DNA of 64,000 nt, from contig JBCCUL010000001.1 of assembly GCA_039197065.1 (NCBI GenBank), positions 124,001-188,000 of the forward strand. Direction: 5' to 3'. Positions 42,187 through 50,615 of this stretch are shown in pieces. The stretch comes from JANQPX01 sp039197065. GTDB lineage: Bacteria > Pseudomonadota > Alphaproteobacteria > Geminicoccales > Geminicoccaceae. Every line of letters starts with the position of its first letter. Within the stretch, counting starts at the first letter, position 1. The notes beneath the pieces are model-generated. The model was given only the letters and a program-made list of their open reading frames with translations, searched no databases and was not told the origin of the DNA. The position numbers and the translations under genes are program-made.

Positions 42187-43185
42187 TCAGCCCGTCGATG
42201 GCGGGCTCCGGTCGCTCAGAGCCGCCGGCAGGCGGAATTGGATGTTCTCGCGGATGCCGTCCAGAATGTCGAGGCCGACCTCGAAATGCTGCCGCAGTCT
42301 TGTGATCACCTGTTGCACAAGCTCTTCAGGTGCCGATGCGCCTGCGGTGATGCCGACGCTGTCGACGGCCTTGAACCAGTTGAGATCGACCTGATCCGGA
42401 CCGTCGATCAGATGGCTGGCAACGCCCATATCCTCGCCGATTTCGCGTAGGCGATTAGAGTTCGAGCTGTTTTTGGCGCCGACCACCAGCACCAGTTCCA
42501 CTTTTGCGGCGAGCTCGCGCACGGCGGTCTGGCGGTTCTGGGTAGCGTAGCAGATGTCCTTGGTGTCAGGGCCGACGATCGAGGGAAAGCGCTTGCGCAG
42601 AGCCTCGATCACGCCGCGCGTGTCGTCGACGCTGAGCGTCGTCTGGGTGACATAGGCGAGCTTTTCCGGATCGGCGGGGGTGAGAGCCTGCACATCGTCG
42701 ATATCGGAAACCAGATGAACCTTGGCGTCGATCCTGCCCATGGTGCCCTCGACCTCGGGATGGCCGGCATGGCCGATCAGCACCACTTCGAAGTCCTTTT
42801 TGGCGTAGCGCTGGCCTTCATTATGCACCTTGGTGACCAGCGGGCAGGCGGCGTCGATGACGTTCAGTCCGCGATCACGTCCCGCCTGCTCGACAGCATT
42901 GGACACGCCATGCGCACTGAAGATGGTGACGGCACCTGCCGGGATTTCGTCGACCTCCTTGACGAACACGGCCCCTTTCTTGCGCAGATCCTCGACCACG
43001 TGACGGTTATGCACGATCTCGTGGCGCACATAGACAGGCGCGCCGAAACGCTGGAGCGCCTTTTCAACGATCTCGATCGCGCGCTCGACACCTGCGCAAA
43101 AGCCACGTGGCTGCGCCAGGAGAACACGAAGGGCAGGCTTGGTCTTGGCTTCTAACGTGGATAGGATTTCCGACACGGACATCAC
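42187..43185 (-). CDS. ispH: 4-hydroxy-3-methylbut-2-enyl diphosphate reductase
   Basis: A 332-residue iron-sulfur enzyme, last step of the MEP isoprenoid pathway. The three cluster Cys lie in PRGFCAGVERAIEIVEKAL, DAACPLVTKVHNE and KDICYATQNRQTAV. VYVRHEIVHNRHVVEDLRKK, SAHGVS and KNSSNSNRLREI are further family motifs. The N-terminus is about 17 residues longer than the shortest family members. It is first in the ispH-hpnH unit and divergent from the zinc-ribbon methyltransferase gene. Confidence 0.97.
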   Translation of the reverse strand: MMSVSEILSTLEAKTKPALRVLLAQPRGFCAGVERAIEIVEKALQRFGAPVYVRHEIVHNRHVVEDLRKKGAVFVKEVDEIPAGAVTIFSAHGVSNAVEQAGRDRGLNVIDAACPLVTKVHNEGQRYAKKDFEVVLIGHAGHPEVEGTMGRIDAKVHLVSDIDDVQALTPADPEKLAYVTQTTLSVDDTRGVIEALRKRFPSIVGPDTKDICYATQNRQTAVRELAAKVELVLVVGAKNSSNSNRLREIGEDMGVASHLIDGPDQVDLNWFKAVDSVGITAGASAPEELVQQVITRLRQHFEVGLDILDGIRENIQFRLPAALSDRSPPSTG

Positions 43186-43337
43186 CTCAGAAATCGCTGC
43201 GGGCAGCGTGAAGGGTGCGTTCTGTCAATGAGTTAAGCATAGTCTGCTTAGACTAAAGATCAAACTCCTGTGATCCCTTTGTGACAGGGGGGCGGGCCGC
43301 CCCTTGCTGAACTTGCCCTCGCCAGGCATGAGGAGTG

Positions 43338-44030
43338 ATGGCTGTTTCTTCGACCTCTGCCGATCCGCCGAAAGCCTGCGTGGTCTGCCTTGCGGCGGGG
43401 TCGCGGCCGTTCATGGAGGTGGCGGGCAGGCGCTATTGGCGCTGTGATGTTTGCGAGGCGACCTTTCTCGATCCTGGGCAGCGGCCGACGCCCGAGGATG
43501 AGCTCGCGCATTACCGCCATCACGAAAATGATCCGGGTGATCCGCGCTACAGGGCGTTCCTATCGAAACTCGCCGATCCGCTGCTGGCAAAGCTGACGCC
43601 CGGTATGAGCGGGCTCGACTATGGCTGCGGCCCCGGTTCCGCGTTGGCTGCGATGCTTGAAGAGGCCGGGCTCGAGATGGCGCTCTACGACCCCTTCTTT
43701 CATCCAGGCAGGGGCGCCCTGCAGCGGATGTATGACGTCATTACGCTTAGCGAGGTCGCCGAGCATTTCTTTGAGCCGGCAGTCGAGTTCAATCGCCTGA
43801 GCAGCTTGCTCAAGCCCGGCGGCTGGCTCGGTGTTATGACCTGCTTTCAGACCGACGACGCGCGCTTCGACAACTGGCATTATCGCCGCGATCCGACCCA
43901 TGTCGTCTTCTATCGCTCACGGACTTTCGAGGTCATCGCCGAGCAAAGAGGTTGGAGCTGCGAGATCCCGAGGAAAGACGTCGTGATGCTCCAAAAGCGG
44001 CGAGGCGCCGCTGCCAGAACTTTGCCTTAG
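43338..44030 (+). CDS. Class I SAM methyltransferase with N-terminal zinc-ribbon-like motif
   Basis: A protein of 230 residues (GTG 43335 or ATG 43338). Residues about 15-47 have two Cys pairs (CVVC and CDVC) spaced like a zinc ribbon. The SAM motif is GLDYGCGPGSALAAMLEEAG (about 93-112), followed by VITLSEVAEHFFEP and a late SLLKPGGWLGVMTC, the usual order for Methyltransf_23-type enzymes. A terminal YRRDPTHVVFYRSRTFEVIA segment is common in this group. The substrate is unknown. Confidence 0.87.
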   Translation: MAVSSTSADPPKACVVCLAAGSRPFMEVAGRRYWRCDVCEATFLDPGQRPTPEDELAHYRHHENDPGDPRYRAFLSKLADPLLAKLTPGMSGLDYGCGPGSALAAMLEEAGLEMALYDPFFHPGRGALQRMYDVITLSEVAEHFFEPAVEFNRLSSLLKPGGWLGVMTCFQTDDARFDNWHYRRDPTHVVFYRSRTFEVIAEQRGWSCEIPRKDVVMLQKRRGAAARTLP

Positions 44031-44924
44031 CTAATCTCCAACGGCCTGAAGATCGTCTGCCGTCTGAAAATAGCGGTTGGCGGAGCTCTTCTGGTTCTCG
44101 TAGATTGAGCCCTGTTTCGGAGCCGGCGGCAGAGGAAGTCGAACGGGGACCGCCGTCATGCGCGGCTCGATGGTGTCTTCGCCGCAAAGCAGATTGCCGC
44201 GATATTCGTCCCAGGGCTGGTCCTTGCCAAGCAGCGGCCAGGCGTCGGCGGCGCGGTATTGATGCAGCAAGAGACGGCGCGGCTTGCCCGATGTGTTGGT
44301 CGCCGAGCCGTGAATCGTCCGCGCGTGGTGGATCGTGACCGAGCCGGCGGCGCCGGTTAGCTTGACGGCTTCGCCAAAGTCGACCTCCCCACGGCGTGGG
44401 TCGATCGCACCGCAAAAAAAGCCTTCACCAGCATGGTGATCGAGCACGGGGCCTTTGTGCGAGCCTGGAATGACCATCAGCGGGCCGTTGGTCTCGTCGA
44501 CGTCGTCGATCATGATGCCGATGGCGCAGAGATCGTCATTGGTGTGCGGATAAAAGGCCCAGTCCTGATGCCACTCGACCGGCGCGCCATAGCCCGCAGC
44601 CTTGAGGTTGAGCTTGGACACATCGAAGCGGATCGACGGTCCCCAGAGCTTTTGCAGGATGGCCAGAATGTTGGGGTGATCGACCATGCGCGCATAGGCT
44701 TGGTGATGCGCGTGCGGCGCCTTGATCCGCCGAACCCGCGGCTCGGTGGTGGAATGGCTGTCCTCCAGGTCATAGATCTCGTTATGCGCCGATACGCGGC
44801 GTGCAGACTCGACGAAGTCTTCCGTGACTTGCCGAAGCTCGGCCACGTCGTTGGTGCTCAGGACATCAGGCACCACGAGATAGCCGTTGTCATTGTAGAA
44901 CGCGACATCCTGCTCGCTGATCAT
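44031..44924 (-). CDS. Phytanoyl-CoA dioxygenase (PhyH) family protein
   Basis: A protein of 297 residues from ATG 44924. It is an Fe(II)/2-oxoglutarate oxygenase: the first His and the Asp of the metal triad lie in PVEWHQDWAFYPHTND, and the distal His with the oxoglutarate Arg in HHARTIHGSATNTSGKPRRL. FYNDNGYLVVPDVLSTNDVA is the typical PhyH N-terminus and GPLMVIPGSHKGP the conserved loop. It ends exactly where the convergent methyltransferase gene ends. The substrate cannot be deduced. Confidence 0.92.
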   Translation of the reverse strand: MISEQDVAFYNDNGYLVVPDVLSTNDVAELRQVTEDFVESARRVSAHNEIYDLEDSHSTTEPRVRRIKAPHAHHQAYARMVDHPNILAILQKLWGPSIRFDVSKLNLKAAGYGAPVEWHQDWAFYPHTNDDLCAIGIMIDDVDETNGPLMVIPGSHKGPVLDHHAGEGFFCGAIDPRRGEVDFGEAVKLTGAAGSVTIHHARTIHGSATNTSGKPRRLLLHQYRAADAWPLLGKDQPWDEYRGNLLCGEDTIEPRMTAVPVRLPLPPAPKQGSIYENQKSSANRYFQTADDLQAVGD

Positions 44925-45175
44925 GGCCCGGCCTCCCCTGCCGCTTGGCTTCAAGAAATGGTCCGAGATCGGCGGGACGTCGTCAAGCGGGATGTTGCTC
45001 CGTCATGCGCCGGGAAACGTTTCTGTATCGATGACGACCCCTTCGGTCTGATTGTCGATAAAGACGACGCTTCAAGGCGAGGTGAGATCAATTTGGTTCG
45101 GCCCGCACTTGCCTGTGGTTGCGGACAAAAGGCGTTAATCAGATGTTTACCCTTATGCTGCAGTTTCCATTTCCT

Positions 45176-45253
45176 GGTCCATGCGACCGTGGGAATCCGA
45201 CCCTCGCCCAATTTGTTGTAGCGGGCGGGCCGACTCCCAGGGTCGCATGGACC
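45176..45253. repeat. Long-hairpin intergenic repeat, type 1 (copy D)
   Basis: Left arm 45176-45199 and right arm 45231-45253. Compared with copies B and C, the left arm has GCGACC in place of GCGATC and the right arm GGTCGC in place of GATCGC, a compensating pair that keeps the stem. It is preceded by TCCATTTCCT, as is copy A, and followed by TTGAGAAAGAGGTAAC. It lies in the 531-bp gap 44925-45455 between two tandem minus-strand genes; the remainder has a short stop-bounded stretch near 45330-45400 (minus strand, AEGSLIVGALDLLFARY) that may be a gene remnant. Confidence 0.9.
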
Positions 45254-45455
45254 TGAATGTCATGATGGCAGGGAAGGGTTGAGAAAGAGGTAACGGTTGG
45301 GGCTGACAGTGTAGGTGTCTGGGCAGGATCAGTAGCGGGCGAAGAGGAGGTCGAGCGCGCCGACGATGAGGCTGCCCTCGGCTTTTGGAGGGGGCAGGGT
45401 GGGGGCTGGTTATGTCAGTTCCCGACATGAGTTTTTTGGCGTCAGCTGTCCCGTC

Positions 45456-45764
45456 TCAAGGCATTTTCTCGTAGTCGCCGGCCCGGACATAGCAAAGCTC
45501 ACGGGTGAGACGAAGGGTTGGCTTCAATCCGAAAAAGATCGATCCGATCAGGAAGCACCAGGTTGCGATGGTCGCCGTCTCTTCATTGAAAAACAGGATG
45601 CTGCCGATGACGAACAAGACCGCAGCGCTGAAGTCGACAAAGGTGTAAGCGAGTTCGAACAATGCATGGATTTTCTTGTTTCGGTCGTGTCTGTGGGGGA
45701 TCTCGGGATCGAATATCTGCATGGGGATCTCGTCAGGTTCGGTTGATACAGGCGCGCTAGCCAA
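45456..45764 (-). CDS. YrhK-like membrane protein
   Basis: A 102-residue protein with two hydrophobic helices, TFVDFSAAVLFVIGSILFF (about 41-59) and TIATWCFLIGSIFFGLKPTL (about 64-83). The pattern ELAYTFVDFSAAVLFVIGS followed by a short polar turn and a second helix ending GLKPTLRL is that of YrhK-domain proteins. The N-terminus may begin at either of two Met residues. It follows the permease gene by 17 bp and is probably cotranscribed with it. The function of the family is unknown. Confidence 0.75.
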   Translation of the reverse strand: MASAPVSTEPDEIPMQIFDPEIPHRHDRNKKIHALFELAYTFVDFSAAVLFVIGSILFFNEETATIATWCFLIGSIFFGLKPTLRLTRELCYVRAGDYEKMP

Positions 45765-45781
45765 ACTTGTTGGTCTTTTCG

Positions 45782-46834
45782 TCAGCCAGCGCGCAATAGT
45801 GTAGCAACCGCCTCAAAGGCCCATCCAGAGGCCATCGATCCAACGATCGCGAGACCCAGATAGAGTAGAAATGGTTTGGGCTTGAGCACCGGAAAGATCG
45901 CCATGGCGCCCCAAATGCTCACGACGCCGCCGGAGATGAGAAAGGCCATCGCCGCCCCAGCCGACATGCCGTGGTCCATGAGGCCGCGTGTCAGCGGCAG
46001 GGCCGCGTAGCCGTCCAGATAGGCGGGCGCGCCGACCAGAACGGCAAGCGGCACGGCCCACCAGGCGTCGCGCCCGACATAAATCGAAAGAGCCTCAGGA
46101 TGTAGCGCCTCGTTCAACCAGTATTCGGCGGCAAAGGCGGGGATGAGGCAGATCAGGATCAGGCGCGTCGTCGACTTGGCTTCGCGGAGAAAGCGTGCGC
46201 GGCGCTCGGACGTGCGCCAGATGGCGACGGCGAAGTCGTCCGAGCCTTGGCATAGCCGCTGGCCCATTTCGCCGACGATGCGGTTGTTTCGGAGCGGCCG
46301 ATCGGTCCAGGCGCAGCCTGCCAGCGCTACCGTGACGAACCCACCAAATATGCCAAGACCAAACGCCAAGATCGTTTTTCCTATTGCGAAGTCGAATCCT
46401 AACGTCGCGGCGGTTGTCGCCAGCATAGCCGGGTCCGTAATCGGCGAGGATAGCCAGAACGCCATCACCGGCGCCAAGGGAACCCCTGAGGCGAGCAGGC
46501 TTGCCATGAGGGGCAGAACCGTCACGCCGCAGACTGGTGTGAGCGCGCCGATCAAGGAGGCGATGATCACGGTATGCGCGAGGCGGCCATTGAAGGCTCC
46601 GGCGATTCGGTTGCCGGCGCCACTGGCGCTGACCCATGCGGCGAGAACGATGCCCGGAATGACCAGTGGGGAGACGGCGATCAAACCCCAAAGCACAAAC
46701 TTGGCGGTCGCGCCGACCCGATCCGGAGCGACGATCAGCGCTATCGATAGGCCGATCAGCACGACTAGGGCGGCAACACGCAGCCAAGAGACCGGCTTCG
46801 ACCGTTCGGCAATTTCCGACACCTGGTTCTCCAT
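45782..46834 (-). CDS. Permease of the YraQ/DUF318 type
   Basis: A 350-residue inner-membrane protein with about eight to ten hydrophobic segments in two halves. Each half carries a Gly/Pro-rich loop: IASLIGALTPVCGVTVLPLM (about 92-111) and LVGAPAYLDGYAALPLTRGL (about 258-277), and WLSSPITDPAMLATTAATL lies between. This two-fold arrangement with the CSC-or-similar loop followed by a SSP-I-TDP motif fits the predicted permease family DUF318 (YraQ), often linked with metal or arsenic efflux. The substrate is unknown. It is divergent from a LysR regulator that probably controls it. Confidence 0.8.
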   Translation of the reverse strand: MENQVSEIAERSKPVSWLRVAALVVLIGLSIALIVAPDRVGATAKFVLWGLIAVSPLVIPGIVLAAWVSASGAGNRIAGAFNGRLAHTVIIASLIGALTPVCGVTVLPLMASLLASGVPLAPVMAFWLSSPITDPAMLATTAATLGFDFAIGKTILAFGLGIFGGFVTVALAGCAWTDRPLRNNRIVGEMGQRLCQGSDDFAVAIWRTSERRARFLREAKSTTRLILICLIPAFAAEYWLNEALHPEALSIYVGRDAWWAVPLAVLVGAPAYLDGYAALPLTRGLMDHGMSAGAAMAFLISGGVVSIWGAMAIFPVLKPKPFLLYLGLAIVGSMASGWAFEAVATLLRAG

Positions 46835-46887
46835 GCGCTGAAGTTTCGTCTTGTACTATGGGGTCTTGTAAGCATTCGGTGAAACGC

Positions 46888-46907
46888 ATAGTTTTTAGGT
46901 CTGCTAT
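46888..46907. promoter_or_regulatory. Candidate LysR operator
   Basis: ATAG-N12-CTAT lies in the 95-bp divergent gap between the permease and LysR genes. LysR regulators usually bind T-N11-A dyads in such gaps. The match is short and the assignment rests mainly on position. Confidence 0.3.
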
Positions 46908-46929
46908 TCGAATTTCCGATGGGTTAATC

Positions 46930-47790
46930 GTGAGCGCTCTCGATAGCGATCTCCTCAGGACGTTCCTGGCCGTCGCCGATGCCGGCTCCATGACGGGCGG
47001 TGCGGCGAGAATTTACCGATCGCAATCGGCGGCAAGCGTCCAGATCAAGCAATTGGAGGACCTGCTGGGCGAGCCGGTGTTCAAGCGGCACGGACGCGGC
47101 GTCGTGTTGAGCCGTGCCGGGGAGATTCTTGAGCCTGTAGCCCGCCAGGTGGTCGAGACGCTTGACTCCGCCATGGCCGAGATCACCGGCGACGGACTGG
47201 AGGGGACGCTTCGTATCGGCATTCCCGACGAACATGGCAAAGAGGCTTTGTCGAAGATCATCGCGGATTTCACGCGCGATCATCCCAAGGTCGACCTGAC
47301 CGTGCGTTGTGCCTTGAGTGCTGGATTTCCCAAAGCGCTGTCGGCGGGCGAGCTGGATCTGGCTGTCCACGAGGTCGAAGACGTCGGGCCAGACATGGAA
47401 CTCCTGGGCGAGGAGCCGATGCACTGGGTCATGTCACGGGCCCATAGCCTGCTTGACCGTGACCCTCTGCCTGTCGCGCTATTCGACCGCGCATGCTGGT
47501 GGCGGGACGCTGCGCTCAAGGCGCTGGAGGCGAGAGGGCGCTCCTATCGGATCATCTATTCGAGCGAGAGCGTGACAGGCGTGGCCGCGGCCATCGAAGC
47601 GGGGATTGCCATCGGGGTTCTGAACGAGTCTTCCCTCAAGCCCGGCCTGTCTGTCCTGTCCGAGGATGAAGGTCTGGGCAAAATGCCGGTATCCAAGCTG
47701 GTTCTCGAATACGGAGCGAGCCCGGACGACACGGTTTGCCGCGCCATGGCTGATGTGGTCAAAAGGGCATTTTCAGCAGCGGGTGTTTGA
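46930..47790 (+). CDS. LysR-family transcriptional regulator
   Basis: A protein of 286 residues from GTG 46930. The N-terminal helix-turn-helix is SDLLRTFLAVADAGSMTGGA followed by ARIYRSQSAASVQIKQLEDL, typical of LysR; residues about 90-280 form the periplasmic-binding-like effector domain (LRIGIPDEHGKEALSKIIAD). A longer open reading upstream exists but starts inside the divergent permease gene. Its position facing the permease gene across a short gap is the classical arrangement for autoregulation and control of the neighbour. Confidence 0.92.
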   Translation: MSALDSDLLRTFLAVADAGSMTGGAARIYRSQSAASVQIKQLEDLLGEPVFKRHGRGVVLSRAGEILEPVARQVVETLDSAMAEITGDGLEGTLRIGIPDEHGKEALSKIIADFTRDHPKVDLTVRCALSAGFPKALSAGELDLAVHEVEDVGPDMELLGEEPMHWVMSRAHSLLDRDPLPVALFDRACWWRDAALKALEARGRSYRIIYSSESVTGVAAAIEAGIAIGVLNESSLKPGLSVLSEDEGLGKMPVSKLVLEYGASPDDTVCRAMADVVKRAFSAAGV

Positions 47791-47837
47791 CGGCTTTAGG
47801 GCAAACCTGACATGTGGCGGCGCTACCCTGGCCAGTG

Positions 47838-48875
47838 TCAGGCTAGCGCCTCCTTCACCCGCTTAGCCACACCCTCACCATCCAGCCCGTAATGCGCATA
47901 AAGATGCGTTGGCGGCCCCAACACGCTGTACTGATCAGGCATACCGATCTTCACCAGCTTCGCACCCAAGCCTTCCTCTGCGATCACGTCGGCCACTGCC
48001 GAGCCAAAGCCGCCTGTGACGTTGTGTTCTTCGGCCGTGACGATGAGCTTGTGGTCGCCGGCGGCGCGCCGGATCGCATCTTTGTCGATGGGATTGATGG
48101 AATACATGTCGACGATCCGCGCGCCGATGCCGTTTTTGGCGAGGATGTCGCGGGCGTCTAGTGCGGCTTTCACGAGGTTGCCGATGGCAAGTATGGAAAT
48201 ATCGTCGCCGTCGCGGAGTTGATTGGATCCGCCGATTTCGAAGCTGGGTGGCTCGTCGTAGATGACGGCTTCGCGTCCGCGGCCGCAACGGAAGTAGATG
48301 GGGTGGGGGTGGTCGATGTGGTTGGTTAGGGCGCTTCGGATGGCGTTGCCATCGCAAGGCGCCATCAGCGTTAAGTTCGCCATGGCACGGAGTGCCCCGA
48401 TATCCTCGTTGCAGTGGTGGGAGGTGCCATAAAAGCCCATAGCGATGCCGCTGTGGGTGCCGACCATTTTGACGGGGAGGTCGGTGTAGCAGATGTCGTT
48501 TCGGATGTTTTCGACGCCCATCAGGGCGAGGAAGAAGGAGTAGTTGGAGATGATCGGGATCAACCCGGTGGTAGCGAGGCCGGCTGCGGCGCCGATCATG
48601 TTGCGCTCGGCGATGCCGAAGTTGAAGTAGCGGTCCGGGTATTTGCGGCCGAAATTGACGACCTGGGTCGGGCGGCCGAGATCGGCGGTGCAGACCACGA
48701 TCTTGTCATTGCCGGCGTCCGCGAGATCGAGAAGCGTCTTGCCTGTCGTCAGCTGCTGGGAAAGGGCAAGCGCCGTCACCATATCCCAGGACGCGTCGTC
48801 GAAGTCTTCGGTGACCGTCGTGTCGGTGAGGTCGATCTTTTCACGGAGCTCGGCGCTCATATAGGGCTTGCTCAT
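47838..48875 (-). CDS. Transketolase, C-terminal subunit (split type)
   Basis: A 345-residue protein covering the pyrimidine-binding and C-terminal domains of transketolase. FNFGIAERNMIGAAAGLATT is the Py-domain motif with the catalytic Glu; YSFFLALMGVENIRND, VGTHSGIAMGFYGTSHH and DMYSINPIDKDAIRRAAGDH, then VTAEEHNVTGGFGSAVADVI, complete it. Its start overlaps the stop of the N-terminal subunit gene by four bases, so the two are translationally coupled. With the neighbouring SDR, dehydratase and lactonase it probably belongs to a sugar or sugar-acid breakdown route. Confidence 0.92.
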   Translation of the reverse strand: MSKPYMSAELREKIDLTDTTVTEDFDDASWDMVTALALSQQLTTGKTLLDLADAGNDKIVVCTADLGRPTQVVNFGRKYPDRYFNFGIAERNMIGAAAGLATTGLIPIISNYSFFLALMGVENIRNDICYTDLPVKMVGTHSGIAMGFYGTSHHCNEDIGALRAMANLTLMAPCDGNAIRSALTNHIDHPHPIYFRCGRGREAVIYDEPPSFEIGGSNQLRDGDDISILAIGNLVKAALDARDILAKNGIGARIVDMYSINPIDKDAIRRAAGDHKLIVTAEEHNVTGGFGSAVADVIAEEGLGAKLVKIGMPDQYSVLGPPTHLYAHYGLDGEGVAKRVKEALA

Positions 48876-49726
48876 CCGATGACTCCGTTTTCAATTTCTT
48901 CGTAGGTGCGTTCCAGGTCCTTCGGTCCGAGGAAACCGAGATGCCACTGCCAGGTGCCTTCCATGAAGGACACGCCCTTGCCGGCGACGGTGTAGGCGAG
49001 GACCACGGCGGGTTTGTCGCGCGGTTCGTTGAGCGCCTTGTTCAGGCAGGCGAACGTCTGGTCCAGGTCGTGGCCGTCGTCAAGGACGATCACGTCCCAG
49101 CCGAAGCTCGCCCATTTGTCCTTGAGCGGTTCGGTGGCCATGGTTTCCTGCGGATCGCCGTCCGAGCCTGCGCCGTTGATGTCGACCAGGCCGACGAGAT
49201 TGTTGAGCTTCCAATGCGCCGCCGAGATCGCCGCTTCCCAGATTTGGCCTTCGGTCTGCTCGCCATCGCCCATCATGCAGACGACACGTCCGGGCGAGCC
49301 CTGCAGTTTCAGGCCTGCCGCCATGCCCACGGACACCGAGAGATTGTGACCGATCGAGCCCGAGGAGAAGTCGGCGCCCATCACCTTCTTCATATCGGGA
49401 TGGTCGCCGAGCGGCGAGAAAAGACGGGTGTAGTTGTCGAGGTCCGATGTCGGAAAGAACCCCATGTCGGCGAGCACCGGATAGAGCCCGATCGCTGCGT
49501 GGCCCTTGCCCATGGTGAAGCGGTCTCGGTCCTGCCACTGGGGGGCGCCCGGCTTCACATGCAGGAGCTGGTAGTAGAGCACGGCGAGAAGCTCGGCGAT
49601 CGAGAAGGCCGAGCCGTAATGTCCGGAGCCGCAGATGTCGGTGAGGCGCACCACCTCCCGGCGGATCATTCTGGCCTTTTCGCGTAGCTCTTCTTTCGAA
49701 ACATTGCGCACGGGGCGGCTAGGCAT
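48872..49726 (-). CDS. Transketolase, N-terminal subunit (split type)
   Basis: A 284-residue protein equivalent to the ThDP-binding half of transketolase. RLTDICGSGHYGSAFSIAEL and LLAVLYY form the N-terminal motif; KGHAAIGLYPVLADMGFF, SSGSIGHNLSVSVGMAAGLK and the ThDP motif GDGEQTEGQIWEAAIS with LNNLVGLVDINGAGSDGD follow. Split transketolases with this coupling are used in several sugar catabolic routes (for example apiose or sulfosugar pathways) as well as in the pentose phosphate pathway; which applies here cannot be read. Confidence 0.93.
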   Translation of the reverse strand: MPSRPVRNVSKEELREKARMIRREVVRLTDICGSGHYGSAFSIAELLAVLYYQLLHVKPGAPQWQDRDRFTMGKGHAAIGLYPVLADMGFFPTSDLDNYTRLFSPLGDHPDMKKVMGADFSSGSIGHNLSVSVGMAAGLKLQGSPGRVVCMMGDGEQTEGQIWEAAISAAHWKLNNLVGLVDINGAGSDGDPQETMATEPLKDKWASFGWDVIVLDDGHDLDQTFACLNKALNEPRDKPAVVLAYTVAGKGVSFMEGTWQWHLGFLGPKDLERTYEEIENGVIG

Positions 49727-49832
49727 CGCTATCGCTTTCTCTGTTCATGTCCTGTGATTATCCGTTCTCAAACCGGGACGCAAACCGTCTCGCCAGGCAG
49801 AGGCGGCCCAAGTCAACGAAGCGGACGTTCCG

Positions 49833-50582
49833 CTACCTGATGTAGGAGCCGCCGTTGACGTCGATGGTGGTGCCGGTGACGTAGGCGGAGAGGTCTGAGG
49901 CGAGGAAGAGGGCGACACCGGCGACGTCTTCGACCTGGCCGCCGCGACCGAGCGGGACTGACGCGACGAGGCGTTCCTTGACCTCGTCGGTCATCAAGCC
50001 GGCGACGATGTCGGTGTCGATCCAGGAAGGGGCGATGCTGTTGACGCGGATGCCGTCGGGGGCGAGTTCCTTGGCCATGGATTTGGCGAGGCCGATCTGC
50101 CCGGCTTTCGCGGCGCAATAGTGGGGCCCGCCGAAGATGCCGCCGCCCTGCTGGCCGGAGATCGAGGCGATGCAGACGATGGTGCCGGAGCGGCGGGCGC
50201 GCATGCTAGGGGTGACGGCCTGGCTCATATTGAGGGTGCCTCTCAACGAGACATCCAGAACTTTGTCGTAGTTCGCCTGGTCGATGTCCATCAGCTTCAG
50301 CGGCTGGCTGATGCCGGCATTGTTGACCAGGACATCGATGCATCCCGCCCATTCCAGGATCTGCTCGGCCGCCTGGCGGCAGGCGTCGGGATCGGTGACG
50401 TCGCAGCCGATGCCGAAACCGCTTTTGGTGATGTCCTTGGCTGCGGCTTTGGCCGCCTCGCCGTCGAGATCGATGATGACGATATAGGCGCCGTGCTCGG
50501 CCATCATCTTGGCAGTCGCCTTGCCGATGCCGCGCGCCGAGGCGCCGCCGGTAATGACGCAGACCTTGTCCTTCAGGAGCAT
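49833..50582 (-). CDS. SDR-family dehydrogenase
   Basis: A 249-residue classical short-chain dehydrogenase. The cofactor site is TGGASARGIGKATAKMMAEH, with DLDG at the end of beta 2 indicating NAD preference; VNNAGISQPLKLM, ASISGQQGG, catalytic YCAAKAGQIGLAKSMAKELA and VTGTTIDVNGGSYIR follow. It lies between the enolase-superfamily gene and the split transketolase genes on the same strand and probably oxidises a sugar or polyol in the same route. The 106-bp gap after its stop begins with a hairpin (AGCGGA-acg-TCCGCT) and GTTGACTTGGGCCGCC, related to the type 2 repeat. Confidence 0.9.
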   Translation of the reverse strand: MLLKDKVCVITGGASARGIGKATAKMMAEHGAYIVIIDLDGEAAKAAAKDITKSGFGIGCDVTDPDACRQAAEQILEWAGCIDVLVNNAGISQPLKLMDIDQANYDKVLDVSLRGTLNMSQAVTPSMRARRSGTIVCIASISGQQGGGIFGGPHYCAAKAGQIGLAKSMAKELAPDGIRVNSIAPSWIDTDIVAGLMTDEVKERLVASVPLGRGGQVEDVAGVALFLASDLSAYVTGTTIDVNGGSYIR

Positions 50583-50615
50583 GTCTGTCCTTAAGCCTCC
50601 GAAATCATTGTTTTT

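Noticed and set aside
45330..45400. Minus-strand stretch AEGSLIVGALDLLFARY as a gene end.
   Set aside because: Protein-like but only 23 codons after a stop; no start or family, so not annotated as a gene.
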